Positions 25,568 to 38,305 of a stretch of DNA of 64,000 nt are shown here, piece by piece; positions within the stretch are counted from its first letter, which is position 1, and each line of letters opens with the position of its first letter. The notes beneath the pieces are model-generated. The model ran no database searches, was not told where the DNA came from, and was given only the letters and a program-made list of their open reading frames with translations. The translations under genes and the position numbers were made by a program. Source of the stretch: Dryococelus australis. Lineage: Eukaryota > Arthropoda > Insecta > Phasmatodea > Phasmatidae. The DNA lies in contig CM057009.1 in the NCBI GenBank assembly GCA_029891345.1, forward strand, positions 312,716,184 through 312,780,183, written 5' to 3'.

Positions 25568-25786
25568 TTAAACGCTGGTGAAGCAGTCGTCTTCATAGTT
25601 CATACCAAATATGTGCTCATAACCCCACATAGCTTCTTTATCAGTGCCTTTGGACACAAACCACAATTTGCAACATATGCATCATCAGGAACTTCCTTTA
25701 TCCAATCTTTAAACTCAGGGTCCAACAACCATATTTTCTGGAATACTGTCTTTCCATACTTTGCTTCTGAATGATATTCATTGCCT
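25568..25786 (-). pseudogene. BED-finger-like fragment with acceptor-like upstream edge
   Basis: Starting after a T-rich tract and ACAG near 25787, the minus strand encodes a run containing VFQKIWLLDPEFKDWIKEVP and then NCGLCPKALI. This matches the aromatic-rich helix and C-x2-C start typical of BED-type zinc fingers in hAT-related proteins. A stop follows 69 codons in, while the adjacent frame stays open through GTDKEAMWGYEHIFGMNYED to about 25580, indicating either one frameshift or chance. It may be a degenerate transposase exon independent of the longer copy at 20460-22360. The acceptor-like edge could allow exonisation, but there is no evidence of use. Confidence 0.45.
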
Positions 25787-28527
25787 GTAAAAAATTTAAC
25801 ACCATATTACATCACATCCATCAGAACTAGCATACCTAGTAATACATTAACAATAAGGTAGTAAAAAATTTACTACATGTAAAATAGTTTCATATGTTTA
25901 GGTAAACAGTTTTAATCATATATGTCAAAACCAAAATCAGAATAATATTTACCAAGTTCTTGCAAAGTAACATGACTGCATCACATATTGTAACTGGACA
26001 GATTAATTACTCCACTTCAGGTAACATTTCAGTCTGAACTGAGTATAGACTAGTATGAATAATCTCAATTGAAAGTTTCATGAATATAATTCGACAAGAC
26101 TTGGAACTAGAAAACTGGAATGGATAGTAACTCCAAAATAATAACTCTGTGCTCAAAAAGTAAATAAAATTACACAGTAGGGCCTTTATATTTTTGTTTT
26201 CGGTCTTTTATATACTACCAGGCTATTTCTGTTTTATCTTTACTTGACTGATTGCACAATCTTGCAGAGAAAACATAGGAAATTATATAATCTATGAAAT
26301 TTTTTTTTTAGTAACAGTTTAACAAGACTGGAAATAATTTAATCAAAATTTCACTTTAATTTTTAGTCCTTAAAAAAAAAAAAAAAAAAAAAAAAAAGGT
26401 TACTAGTACAGCTAAAAATTAAGCACTCTTGTTTACTTTCCAAAGAGTGTAAAAACAACTGAACACAGATAATGAAATACTTTCATAACAGACGTAAGAA
26501 GAATGGAAAACTGTGGACTTCAGAACTCTGACCCAACCTTATTCTAAACATACATTTGAAATTAAATGGTTGGAATGAGATGGGGGGGGGAATCTTTGAA
26601 GCAGTCACCACACTCAAGTCCTCATCTTTCATAATATGCACTGAAGAGAAGCAAGTTCAATCTTTGTGATAGGAGAGAAACTGAGAACCTGACAAACAGT
26701 GAGAAACTTGACAGTTGGTAGATGGTGTTTTCTGTTATAAAAAAAAAAGACTGCTAACCTTCTGAGTTCACCTTCATTCTGCATTTATTCTTATGGTTAT
26801 ATTTCAGTTCAGGTCTGAAATTTTACTTTAAAAAGTAAAATTCATTCCATGCAGCCAAATTTGATGCCAGTTTAAGTATGGTGCTTGTTGAAGTTTTAAT
26901 ATGAACATATTAAAATGCCTAAATAAAACCACGCACTCATATGCATTATTAACCTACAGTTAAAATGCTTACATATACAACTGCTGGGAGCATGGTGAAA
27001 GCTGAACATTACAAGTCACCTCAAAAACATGCAAATAAATTAAAGTTGAAAACAAATGCAATTGGTAGACAACATTAAAACTAATTATGAAATTTTAATG
27101 TCCACATTTATGAAAATTACAATTGATTTTTATGAACTTACCTATTCTTCCTGCGAGTTCAGACTTCCATCTCAAGCAACACTATACATGAAGCGACAAC
27201 CAGTCTTCACAAATGTTAACACGAAATTACATTCTGGCATCATTTACTCAAACAACGGTAACACTGGGATTAGTAAAACAGTTGGCTGTACCTGGAAATC
27301 ATAAATATAAAAATGTAAATGTAAGTAAATTTTTATTGAAAATTTATGTCACCTTTGATGATATAACTGATTTTGCACAACTATTTGGTAACAAACCATA
27401 GTAAAAGAATGCCACAGATATCTTGACATAAGAGAGATGGTTGCAAGCAGAATCTGATCATTTTTGGAACTTGAAAGTTTGTCGTTAAATGCTTTTCGCT
27501 TACTATTGCCACGTCTCCACGCATGAACCTGTACTTGTTATACTCGGGAGTGAATCCATGAATTCATATTTTTGACCACTACCCAGCTCTAGATCACAAA
27601 TGATCAGATCATGCCTGCGAATGTGATGTACATTCAACTGTCAGAGACTTTGTAACAAATCTAGTATATGAAAAGTCATGAATCTTGGGTTTTCACATTA
27701 TGTTGTTAGCACACTTAAACATCAAAGTCAGCATGCTCATAACTGAAACTGCCATAATTCGGGTTTTAATATTTGACTTTGAACTGAAGCAAGGACGAAT
27801 ATTAATATACAAATACTACATTAATTTAATATTATCTGGTAACACAAATATACTGAGACTAAAGATCAGTTGAATTCTATTAATGGCCACAGTGACAAGA
27901 ACTTGACTTCGCCAAAGGAAGTAAACAGGAAACTGGAATATATTTATATAAATAGAAACATGTGCACGTGCCCACATGCTAATCATGACAGAAAACATAC
28001 AGCCTAAACTACTAGTTTCCAATTAATTTTTCCTTATTTCGAGACTGCAATTTCTGGAGCATGTAATTTTAAATGCTTATGCAAAGCATTTGTGTTTGAC
28101 TTCCCACCACTTTACTATATTCCTTAAAATATGGTTCTGGCTTTTGTAGGTATGTCTGATTATATTCGGAAAAGGTTCCAGAGCACGGATCTTGAAGTTA
28201 AGCAAAAGGCACAAGTTTGGTCAAAACATAGACTGATAAACAGTAACCAATGAGTATGTTAGCATTTTGATAAATTTAAAGTGGCAGTAATACTGAATAC
28301 ATAAGATTAAAAATATAATAAATACTAATAAAAACTGATTCATATATACATATGACTATATTAGCATATAAAAATGATATATTATGTTATCTGCATGTTT
28401 TCCAATTATATTTTACTCTGGACACAATGTGGGGTTTCTCAGTGTGCAACCATATATTTTTCTATTTGAAAAATAAGAAGGTTTTCTGTGGGCATGAGCT
28501 GGTTTCTTTACTGTAAAAGGAATCACT
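25787..28527. other. AT-rich intronic DNA with poly-A tract
   Basis: Nothing gene-like. There is a poly-A run near 26371-26397. The short frames at 27056-27401 are not supported by motif or composition. Confidence 0.6.
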
Positions 28528-29373
28528 TTGGAAGTGATCTCTCTTCATACAATGAAGATGAATTGTGAATATGACAGACCTCAACAAACATGGAGCTGCT
28601 ATCTCCATAATTACTGCCCAATTGTTGTTGGTATCAATTCTGTGATCGAGTTTACACATTCAGTCAAAAATGCTCAGCAACACGAGAGAACCACCCGTAC
28701 AAAGAGTTATTTTCTCATAAGGAAACATTACGACAATGGTCACATTCAATTTATGTGCAAGGCGATACACTGAAGAACCACATCAAGAACTGCAAGGATT
28801 TGTCTTTTGCGAGCCAGCAAGTGTTGCTGTCAATACCTCTTGCTGCATCAATGGGTACCGATTCCAGAGGCAATTATGATGAGACAGTTAATGATAAAGA
28901 TGGAATAAGTGACTTGCATCATGCAGTAGTCGGTTTGTACGAAACAAATACTTGCAAGATTTTTGCATGAAATCGATAAACTCAAAAATAAACAACCATC
29001 AGATCTAAATACTGATGACCACACAACTCCTGTTACAAAGAAAAGTAAATTTAATATAGACTAAAAAACAGTATGTGAAGATGACCATGAAGAAGAAGAT
29101 GGTGATGGTGATGAAGATGAAGATAATTTTCTTGATGATCTGAAACATCCCCCTACCACATTTGCTACAGCAAGCAACATGAAGAAGGCAAAAGAAGCTG
29201 AGTACACTGGCTGCGTATTTTCTGAAGACTCGAACAAACTTGTTGATAATACTCAGATATTTGAACGCTTTGCAACAAGGTGGAGATTTTTTTTGCAAAT
29301 AAACGAGATATCTTCAATCATTAGAGTACTTTCTTCCGAGATCATAATATGTAAAATAAGCACAACATTTTAA
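28528..29373 (+). pseudogene. Degenerate ORF cluster with an acidic tail, unknown
   Basis: Three plus-strand frames follow each other with short overlaps: 28528-28773, 28755-28970 and 29179-29373. A further open run between them (about 28970-29170) encodes a strongly acidic Asp/Glu tract near 29078-29130 (EEEDGDGDEDEDNFLDD). The pieces are less AT-biased than the flanks and could be one ancestral gene broken by at least two frameshifts. I do not recognise a domain; the segment LKNHIKNCKDL could be a partial zinc-binding motif. The GAT/GAA-rich acidic part may instead be a simple repeat. Confidence 0.3.
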
Positions 29374-29949
29374 AATAAAATAATTATGTTTTAATTTTTC
29401 TGTATCCTTTCATCCCTCATAACTTTAAAGTGAGCACTATCAGCACTAGACTATTAACGCCAAGCTACATAAACAAAATGCTCATAAAGGCGTTAAGTAT
29501 AAAAAATACATGCATAGTGGACTGCGTATATAACACTAATTCAGTTTATATGTACAAATTTGGAAACAGATGGTGAATGAATGTAATTTCTATATATGGG
29601 CGAGAACAGATGACACCTCAGGAATGATCAAATGATCAATTGAGGGATCAGAATTAATCAAAGGATTGGCGGGCATCACCACGAATTACAGAGGTGGATT
29701 ACCGAGGATTAAGGAGGAGCAGGATTGCCAAGGAGGAGGGTCTCACAAGAGGAGGAAGGTTGACGAGGAGGGGAATTGCAGTGGAGGGGGGTTGCATTAG
29801 AGGAGGGAAGTTGCAGAGGAGGAGGAGGGTTGCTGATGAGGAGGAGGGTTACTGATATGGAAAAAAATTGCTGAAGAGAAGAATTGTCAAGGAGTATAAG
29901 GAGGATTGCCGAGGAGGCGGAGGAGCAGGATCACCGAGGGGGAGGAGCA
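29374..29949. other. AT-rich DNA passing into GA-rich low-complexity sequence
   Basis: From about 29650 the plus strand becomes purine-rich with recurring GAGGAGG and GATTGC words, forming a decayed flank of the minisatellite that follows. No gene supported. Confidence 0.6.
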
Positions 29950-30158
29950 GCATCGCCGGGGAATAAGAGGATCGCCGGGAAGTAGGAGGATCGCCGGGGA
30001 GTAGGAGGATCGCCGGGGAGTAGGAGGATCGCCGGGGAGTAGGAGGATCGCCGGGGAGTAGGAGGATCGCCAAGGAGTAGGAGGATCGCCAAGGAGTAGG
30101 AGGATCGCCAAGGAGTAGAAGGATCACCATCGAGTAGGATGATTGCCAAAGAGTACGA
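29950..30158. repeat. 19-bp minisatellite, 11 units
   Basis: Eleven consecutive 19-base units fill the interval exactly (209 bases). The core consensus GGATCGCCGGGGAGTAGGA is perfect in four consecutive units (29988-30063). Three CCAAGG variants follow, and diverged units lie at both edges. Because 19 is not a multiple of three, three overlapping minus-strand frames each read a similar SSYSP/GDPPTP peptide; these are repeat artefacts, not genes. Confidence 0.95.
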
Positions 30159-31079
30159 GGATTGCAGAGGAAGAAGATTACAGAGAAGGAAAATTTCACA
30201 GGATAATTCCTGAGGACTGAGGAGGAAGATTACTGAGAAACAAAGAGGAGGATTGCTGAGGATTGAGGAGGAGGAGAAGTGCTGAGTATTGGTGGATTGA
30301 TGAAGATTGTTGATAACTGAAGAGATGTATGGCTGAGGAAGAGGGGGAGGATAATTGCTGAGGAGGAGTCAGTCGGTTAGTATGGATGGTCAGTTATGGG
30401 TGGCTGGTATTGTCTTTTGGTATGGACCTTAGTTATTAGGCCAGTCAATGTATGCATACAACCTTGCAAAAGGTCAGGTAGTTCTAATTTTTTTATATGT
30501 TGTAAGGACCTATGCCAACAGTATGAAATCAATTTTGCAGCTTCGAAAGACCTGTGCTAGCTGTGCAATGCCGAAAAAACAGAAATTTTTTTTGCACTTC
30601 TCTTTCTGTTTTTGCTCAATATCTTCGAAAGTATGTGTCCTACTGAAAATCTTATTCCATATTTTTTTAAAGTACATTACATTTGCTACAATTGAAGCCC
30701 AAACAAAGGTACGTATGTCCAGAAGTTTCCGAGAAAATCTTTTTCAAATATTGGCAATTTTTTCAAAAAAAGAAATATTTTCGTTTTGGTCATGTTTCTT
30801 GTCAAATATTGGGAAAGTACTGATATTTAATGAATTTGAAGTACATTTATTTAGCTTTAATTTCAGCTCAAAAGGACGCCTGTAGGCCCAATAGTTCCCT
30901 GAAAAATGGCATAAAACAAAAATTCGGAAAACACGAATTTTGGGAAAAATCGATGTAAACATTCACATAGTAACAATTTTTTTAATAAAAAAAAAGTACT
31001 ACGGTAATAAATATTTACATGGTAAAAAAACTAATTTGATACATTATAGTCTCATTTGTTTCGACGGCCCTGGCTCTGA
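30159..31079. other. Purine-rich decay zone and AT-rich spacer
   Basis: To about 30400 the GAGGAGGA-type low complexity continues. The plus-strand frame at 30448-30885 encodes a Phe/Lys/Ser-rich string of the kind given by T-rich DNA and is not supported. Confidence 0.5.
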
Positions 31080-33032
31080 GAACTCCTCGGTGACTACCTG
31101 TGCAGGTGGAGAGAACTCCTCAACTCATTCCGCAAATATAAGGGGGTCGTCTTCATCGCCAGAATCCTTAAAATGAAGAGAAGGAACAATCTTGTAGGTT
31201 TCGCCTCAGGAAAATTTACATAGTTCTGAGCATTATAATTTGGCTTCCCGGCAGCTGCATCCCCCCATGCATCCTTTTCTGCATTTACATGATATCAAGC
31301 ACAATAGATTCTGAGGAGCAGGGTCCAAGATGGTAAAGACTGGGATGAGCCCCTCATTGTCAATCTACCACCCCCAATCTGTAGGGTTTTTATTAGCCCC
31401 AAACCACTTCTGAACTTGGTTAAGTTCAACACGAATGGTAGCTTGCTGCCTCTTTTGTTTGGGGCAAACGAGCAAGTTTAACCTTTCTGTTGGTTGCCGA
31501 CTTTATGAAAAGCTGGTAGTGGAGGCTATTCAAAGTGTCCTTTATAGCACATCTGTAAAGTGCCAGAAAGTATTTCTCCCTAGTTGTGGCTATGGACTCA
31601 TGACGAATCTGGCTGCAGAAAAACTGAAGCCAGTTGCAAGAGGTCAGGATTCTTCTGGAGGATGCTGGCCAACTTCCTTTTCCTCTGCCTGAAAGGGGCA
31701 CAGGTGGTCTGACACCCACTGAAGGCATGTAGGAAAATTACAATCCCTTGCAGGTATTGTGTGGGTCCATGGATGTAAGATGAGCTTGAGAAATTGACAC
31801 ACTCAGGTTCACCTCGGCCACCTTTCTGGAGGTAGAAGTTCTTTGCAGCTGAGCCCAAACCATTAAGGTGAACCAGGAGGTCCAAGTCTTCTCTAACAAC
31901 GATAACATGGTGAAATATTGACATTTCAATAGCTGTGTCAATAATGTCCCGATTAGAGTCTTCTTTGGCTATTTTCACTACTATGCCCTGCTGCTCAAAT
32001 GCATCACAATGCAGTGCGATGAGGCGCTCCTTGATATCATTGACCAATAGTTTATCCTGAGGTAGTCGGATGGTGGACTACTAAAAAAAATGTCCCTGCA
32101 GGAGTGAGCAGCAGTGTGTCACATTGTCAGCACTTTTGGTGTTTTTATTGGCTGCCTTCTCAGGGTAGCCATCCAAAATAACAAAGACATTGCTGAAGAA
32201 GTGGTTTTTTACATAGCTAACATAACCCGAGACAATGGCTCATAGGAAATTGTTGCGCTGCCAGACAACTTTGTGTAAAAGGTATCCACCATCCACTATT
32301 ACAAATGTATTGGTGTCATTTAGGATGTTGCTGGAGAGTAAAGAGAAAGCAGAGTAGAAGATGGACTTGGTTCCCTTTCACATACCCTGTTCATTAAACA
32401 AAGACAAAGGGAATGGAACTAATTCATAATTGAAGTGCTCTTTTGATTCCTTGTCCGATTGTTTTGATATGAACACACTTAGGAAAATTGTAAGTGGATC
32501 ATTGTCTACTCTACTGTATGCCACTTTGATGGAGCTGTTGATGGATGCCAATGTGAGTACTTTGCCCTTACTTCGGGTTACTTCCCCAAATGAGTTACCA
32601 ATGACTTTTATCACTCCTTACATTCCCAGTTCTTGGACCATGTGGCAATTGATGTCTCGATCTCATACAACTCTACTACTGATGGAAAGTAACTTATCAG
32701 CAACTCGAAATGGAGGGTGGAGAGTGAACCAGTTTTTTTTCCAGTTTTTCCACATCAGAACTGTCTCTAATGATTTGAGGCCTCATAGCAACATGTCGCT
32801 CACCAGTAGAACACAATAGGTTACAGAAACGTTCCACTCCCTTGCATATGTTCAGCATGTACACCATTCCTAAGGTCCACCTTGTCAGCACACTGCTGAA
32901 GATTCCACGCCAGTGAGTCAATCCGCTGCAGCGTTTCATCGACCTCATCAGTGTCTGCTCAATTGTCAAGTCTGACCATAGGCTGGACCAAAACTTATTG
33001 GATCTGCAAATTGTGAAACCTTTTGTGAACAA
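31080..33032 (-). pseudogene. Decayed transposon-associated gene with CXC-type Cys motif
   Basis: Minus-strand fragments in several frames line up with a long uncharacterised protein family common in insect genomes, which I recall as multicopy and transposon-associated. In order: FWSSLWSDLTIEQTLMRSMK and GLTHWRGIFSSVLTRW (32980-32880); DNDPLTIFLSVFISKQSD and YELVPFPLSLFNEQGM (32520-32380); a PIN-like segment HHVIVVREDLDLLVHLNGLG (about 31920); FLHAFSGCQTTCAPFRQRKR (about 31700); LARLPQTKEAASYHS (31440); and finally a tesmin/CXC-like cluster CKCRKGCMGGCSCREAKL near 31290-31230. Stops and frameshifts occur throughout, so it is dead. The acidic tail (GDEDDPLIF) near 31150 also fits. Function of the live family is unknown to me. 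Confidence 0.65.
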
Positions 33033-35736
33033 GTCAAACTAAGTTGGATCCAACTGCTGTTCTAAAGCAATCATATCTTGCAGGTATGCACTCTGTGTAT
33101 AAGAAGTGGCCTTCAGGACAATCCCTTTAATTCAATTAAGGTTAATTAATTTGGCTAATTATTTAAAGCTTTCTTTTGCCAGTCATATTTTCATACCATA
33201 CAAAGGTCTCTTCATTTAACCACGTTGCCATCAACCTGACCTTAACGTAAAGCCAACTTTCATTATTTTCAATTTAAATTATTAATTTTTTGATTAAAAT
33301 TTTACTTCAGGAGAGTATGGAACCATGTGTCTCACAAGTGTATAATAATCATACATTTTAATTCTATTTCTTTTCGTGTTATCAGTGTTAGATTGGAAAC
33401 CCCAGATAGACCCTTAAGTTACTCTAGCGGTGCACTTTTCTAGATTTAAATTAAAGCCAGTTGCTGTGAAATAATTTCACAAAGGCAAATACGCAGCATC
33501 TTAAGAGGCAAACTAAGGGCTGCCAGTGATAGATCTTTGGGAGCGCCCGAAACACAGTGGGAACTCTTCTATTTGAGGAATCAGAAGTCTCAAATTGTCT
33601 CCTACTCCGTGATCGCTAGAGAATGGCCAGATTGGGGAGCAAAATATTTTGGCCACTTGACCCGCAGTGGAAACTAACCTAGACAATACTGTATGAAACG
33701 TGTTATATAAGGCTCTGTTTCACCACTGGCGACAGTCAATAATTCCAATCATTGCTGTTTACGGCCGGACACGGAACATCAGGGTGAGATAATGCGCTGT
33801 AAATCTGTGTGTCTGGAAGTACACAGTAGGGCCATACTCAATCACCGGCTTCACCTTAAGTAGTTCATTTCATCTGCTCCATGCCTTACACGAGGAAAGA
33901 CGGGCACAAACATAAATTAAATTAAATACTGAAAGAACTTGAGAACAATATAGCAAATTTACTTACAACTAGGGTAGAAGAGGAAAATCCTTCATTCTTG
34001 CCACCTAGCAAAGTATCCAACCAGTTCACATCTTGAAAATTTATTAATCTTTCACTTTGGCGATACTATCCTAGGATTTGATCCATATTTACAACTTAAA
34101 TCCCACATCACAAACATTCCTATTACAACCCAGGAACCTCCTGGCAGTACTTCACTGCTTCGCAACCAGTGTCGGCCGCTGTATTCAATGAACCAGCCAG
34201 TGAGGAGTGTGCAGCTGACCCGCTTTCAGCAGGTAAAATGTAGGAAAAGTGTGATCCCAGTGACACTTGATTATGTGCCTACACTGAATCCTACAAAACC
34301 TTTAATTTACAAAAATATTTTGAGAAAAATATGTGCTGCTTAGAATTGAAACAAGACAGTAATTAGGTTGACCATGAGAATTGCAAAAGTCAGGAAAGGG
34401 CTGAAGAGTAGGTGAATGTTCCTCAAAACTGATGCTGAAATAGTGGAGAACTGAGCCTCAGAGTTAAATCTCACATGCATTTTGTAACTTTGACCTGAAC
34501 AACTATTTTGCAACATTAACAAAGTCCGGCAGGTTATAAGTCATGAAAATGTAGAAGAATATGTATATACACTTTATTTCTACAAAATTTTTTAGGGGAG
34601 CTGTGAACACCCACAAAATCCTAATTTAAAATGCCTTCATGTATACTGTATGTTGACTACCTGTCAGGCAACAGACCAACAACAGAAAATTTGTTTGAGA
34701 GTTTGAGAGTAAAGCATGGATTTATCGAAAACTGTTCATCTGAGAGTGTTCCGACAAGATGAATCTTTTCTTTTTGTAAATTTCCACATGCTGTTTTACA
34801 AATGCCAACCCTCAATTTCACCATGGAAGATGATGATACTGTAAACCACATTTTCAGTTTATATTACCCTACTAACATTTTAGTTAGTAGGGTAATATAA
34901 ACTTTAAGTTATACAAGGTGAGTCTGAAAGACACCGACAAACGCCGGCAGGTGATTCCTCAGGAAAATCTAAGACAAACATGTAAGAACCACATTTTTCG
35001 AAAGTGATTATTAAGGGAGCTGTGCGCCCCCAAAAGTCTGATTTTGAAATGCCTTAAGTTGAATATTGTAGAAACTACTTGCGACTAAGCAACTAATTGG
35101 CGAATAGTGTTTTGTATAATGGAAATTTTCACCTCAAGAAACATGGTTGATAATAGCATCGCCTTACATTGGGGAAATGGGGGTTGCAACCCTGTGTTTG
35201 CATGAATTATGTTAACAAACAATTGTAAGCTATGTATTGCATGAATTTATTAATCAGCACGTCTACATTAACAAAAAAGGTTGTCTTGTCCTTACACCCT
35301 TAGGTGAACCGTTTGCGAGAAATCTGTGGCGACATCATTCAAAACAGAAAGCGAGTGGTCTCGAAGGTAGGCAATCCACAACCCACGGGACATGTTACTA
35401 TGATGAAAGACGGACAATGTATTAACTTAACAGTCACTAAAAATTACCTAAACTCAATAATGTACACAACGCTTTGTGCGTGTAAACTACAGCGGGCGCT
35501 ATCAGTATTAAATCTTGTAGTTAGTTAAGGAGGTAGATTCCTAAATTGCTCATAGCATATTATGTACACATTTTATTTAGTGAATCAAATGGAAAACATC
35601 AGGATTGGTCTGAAACCATAAGTGGCATGTATGATTTGGTTTACATTTTCATACGGAGTATGCAAGTGGAGTTTGTCGGTCCAACTGCCCCTGAACGGGG
35701 GTGCACAGAATCCAGTGTGCACACTGCCAACAATGG
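33033..35736. other. Intronic DNA with scattered repeat fragments
   Basis: No gene supported. A moderately GC-richer patch at 33480-33900 looks repeat-derived. Two loosely similar segments (about 34530-34650 and 34940-35070) share CCGGCAGGT, GGGGAGCTGTG or GGGAGCTGTG, and AAATGCCTT words in the same order, suggesting an old duplication flanking the hairpin at 34856-34903. Confidence 0.45.
34856..34903. repeat. Perfect 21-bp inverted repeat with 6-base loop
   Basis: AGTTTATATTACCCTACTAAC at 34856-34876 is exactly complementary to 34883-34903, with a six-base spacer. The arms are perfect, so the hairpin is recent or maintained. It sits between two diverged similar segments, which fits a foldback or inverted-end mobile element. 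Confidence 0.9.
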
Positions 35737-35779
35737 CACCACTATTCCTACCTAGGCTGGGCAGACCAGCCTCACTACA

Positions 35780-36603
35780 CAGACTGCCATGAATTCCGGT
35801 GCGAAGAATGTAGAACCAGGCAAACAGCCTTCTGAAGCTGCCCGACATCTCTACGCAGCCAACCACCTTGCCTGGAAGAGCTGCCGCTGCCAGAATATAC
35901 AGGGAGACCTCACGAAGACCCCCTCATATTCACGACAGAATGAGAGCTGGAATTCAGACTCCACGACATAACAGAAGAGCAGTGGGTCCCCCAAATCCAA
36001 ACTGACTGGTGGAACACGTATGTCGAATTTGTGTCTGACTGGAAGCAGCTTAGCACTCACCAAGTGCAATGCTTCACAGGTGAAGGATCCTACATGTTAA
36101 CGACCAAATTTTACAGCCATACCCAAAAGCCAGGAGAGGAGGTTGAAATATTTGCCCGGAGCAAAGTACAAATGTATCGTATTTTCCCAGATGGGAATGA
36201 ATACGGCTGCATCAGTCAAATTACACGCCTATTGTTGCCACGCCTAAGGAACTTCCTTATAACTCAAAGACTCACCACCATGGAAAAACTCCTAACCAGG
36301 GCACGTGAAACGGAGTGGAATTTGCAGGAGCAAGGCGAAATTGACTGCAAACAGCAGGAAGGGGAGAAGGGAAAACAGAAAATGGCAGGCCGCGTGCCTC
36401 CGTCACTCAATTGGTCAGATCATTCGTTGACAACTCACAGCCTCGCCTCTCCACTGTGCAGAACAGGAGGGATGGAAAAAAAAGGAAACCGACAAGACCG
36501 CTTCGGCCTCTTCTCACGTCGCATCACAGCTGCCCAAATGCTGGAACTGTCCCGCGTACCACTACAATCGGGATTGCCCGCAGCGGCCCGCATAAAGTCA
36601 TAA
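35780..36603 (+). pseudogene. Gypsy-like gag, broken
   Basis: The longest open part (36031-36603, 190 codons) contains a capsid-like stretch around FYSHTQKPGEEVEIFARSK (residues 28-46), which has a close counterpart in the second copy. Another frame just upstream (about 35875-35960) encodes PEYTGRPHEDPLIFTTE, the start of the Gag core. A Cys motif CWNCPAYHYNRDC at about 36540-36578 resembles a nucleocapsid zinc knuckle with one residue missing from the usual spacing. At the head, CEECRTRQ (about 35799) is all that remains of the N-terminal zinc finger seen in the other copy. Stops and frame changes show it is not functional. Confidence 0.65.
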
Positions 36604-38305
36604 GCAAATGGAAAAAGGGGATGCAAACCGTGCGCCGCAACCCATCCAAGCTGGGTCGAACCAAAAGAGTGCATCACCAAAGCACGAATCGCAGATGTGC
36701 GGAAAGAGAGTGTGACCCAACACACAACTTCCAGCCCCCACTGAGCCATTTCAAGTCCCGTCGCGAAGGTCTACAAAGCTTCTGCAGTTAAAAATCAAGA
36801 AAGACCAACTAGACCCAAGCCCGCCTACAAAGAACCCAGGAGTAAAGCCTGATGCACCATTCACTGTACAAGGCTGCTTCGAGAGTCCAAATCCATTATA
36901 CACATTCCTGCTTGGTTGAACTTCGACACGCCGAACGAAGTAGAGGAAGCCGCCGAACCTATCCCCCGCAAGGATGCACGGATGCCGCAGCCTGCGAAGA
37001 CAGATAGGGTAGAGCAACCAGCGACAAAGGAAGCTATCCAGCACCGACTAGGATAGAATACCAGGAATCAAGAAACAAGCCATCAGAAGGGACGATGCTG
37101 TCCACCCCATCTACTTTTCTGCTGGAAGTTCATCCAGCACCCTGGCAGATGGACTCCCAGTACGACTGAAGTATCCTGGAGAAGCCCGTTAGATCATGAC
37201 CCGAGCCATCAGCGCCCCATCTAACTGCAGACACCAAGGGAACTTCCAACTGCCAGCTCCATCAGACAGAGAGTGCATTCTGAGCCTACATCTCTACAAG
37301 CTACTCCAGCACCTCTGGCTCCCTTGAACTATCTCAGCAAGGAACCTGCCATGTCGGATGCTGTTGCAGTCACCAGAGCTGAGATCTCGTCTTCCCCGTG
37401 GCAGGTAGAAGCTAGAACTTCCAGAGTCCCCAGACTGTGGAACAGCTCGTACCAGCAACCACGATCATCCCTGATCGTATGGCCATGCTAGGTGCCCAGT
37501 CCACACTCAACGTTGAGGCAGCAGCCTTCGAGTTCCAGACGCCACCCAGTGCTGCACCCGACTTCCAGGCCTGATACCATGAATGAGTACAGGACAATCC
37601 TGAGGCCTACACCTCAAAGGATTTTCATAGTGATGTAGATTTCTAGCCCACTATGTAACCAGTAAACTCTGCTCTGCTTTCAGATTACAGGTCTCGCCTA
37701 CTGCTGCCGAGGACGTCCCCGAGCCGCAGTCATGGAAGTGACAGAGTTCCTGACAAGACGCTGAAAGCAGCACTGGTCCAGGCCATTTCCGAGAGAGCAA
37801 TGAATGCAGAGTCTGTCCCGTGGCTCCTTCCTTATGGACGGGGAGGAGAACCTGTGGATCCAGCAGTGGGCCAGTCCACCGTGGCACCCGCACTCTCCTG
37901 CCAAGGGAGATCAGCAGTCGACAATGCGACTGCCTTCCAGACAACGACTGGAGGGGCTCTACAGTCACAACCAAACATAGATCGCCTCGCGCAGCAAAGT
38001 CGATGGGTCTGAGTCCTTCACCCATGCCCCAACACTGCCAGTGCAAACCAAGGGGGTGAGCAACATCAATGATATGCCTCCGATAACCACTAAGAAGACA
38101 GCAGAGCAAGAGGGCAACTGCACAATGGGCGAAGTGCAGCAGCGAGTCCAGCCACCCCGTACTTGTCGAGTTCAGGTGCAACCAGGCCAGTACAAAGAGA
38201 CTCCATGGCGGCCACCTGCCCGCTTTCGTTGGCTGAACCTGCCGTATGCACCTCCACAGAAGTGGGGGCGACCCAGCAGAAACGTCAACACCCTGCCAAA
38301 GTGAG

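Noticed and set aside
29849-30199. Three overlapping minus-strand frames encoding a repeated SSYSPAILLLPGDPPTPR-type protein
   Set aside because: All three arise from the same 19-bp tandem repeat, whose unit length makes every frame read similarly; there is no sign of selection on any of them.
30448-30885. 145-codon Phe/Ser/Lys-rich plus-strand frame
   Set aside because: Driven by T-rich DNA; no motif and no codon bias distinct from the flanks.
37651-38181. 176-codon minus-strand frame across gypsy copy 1
   Set aside because: Antisense to the element's 3' region, which matches copy 2 on the plus strand; the frame is a shadow.
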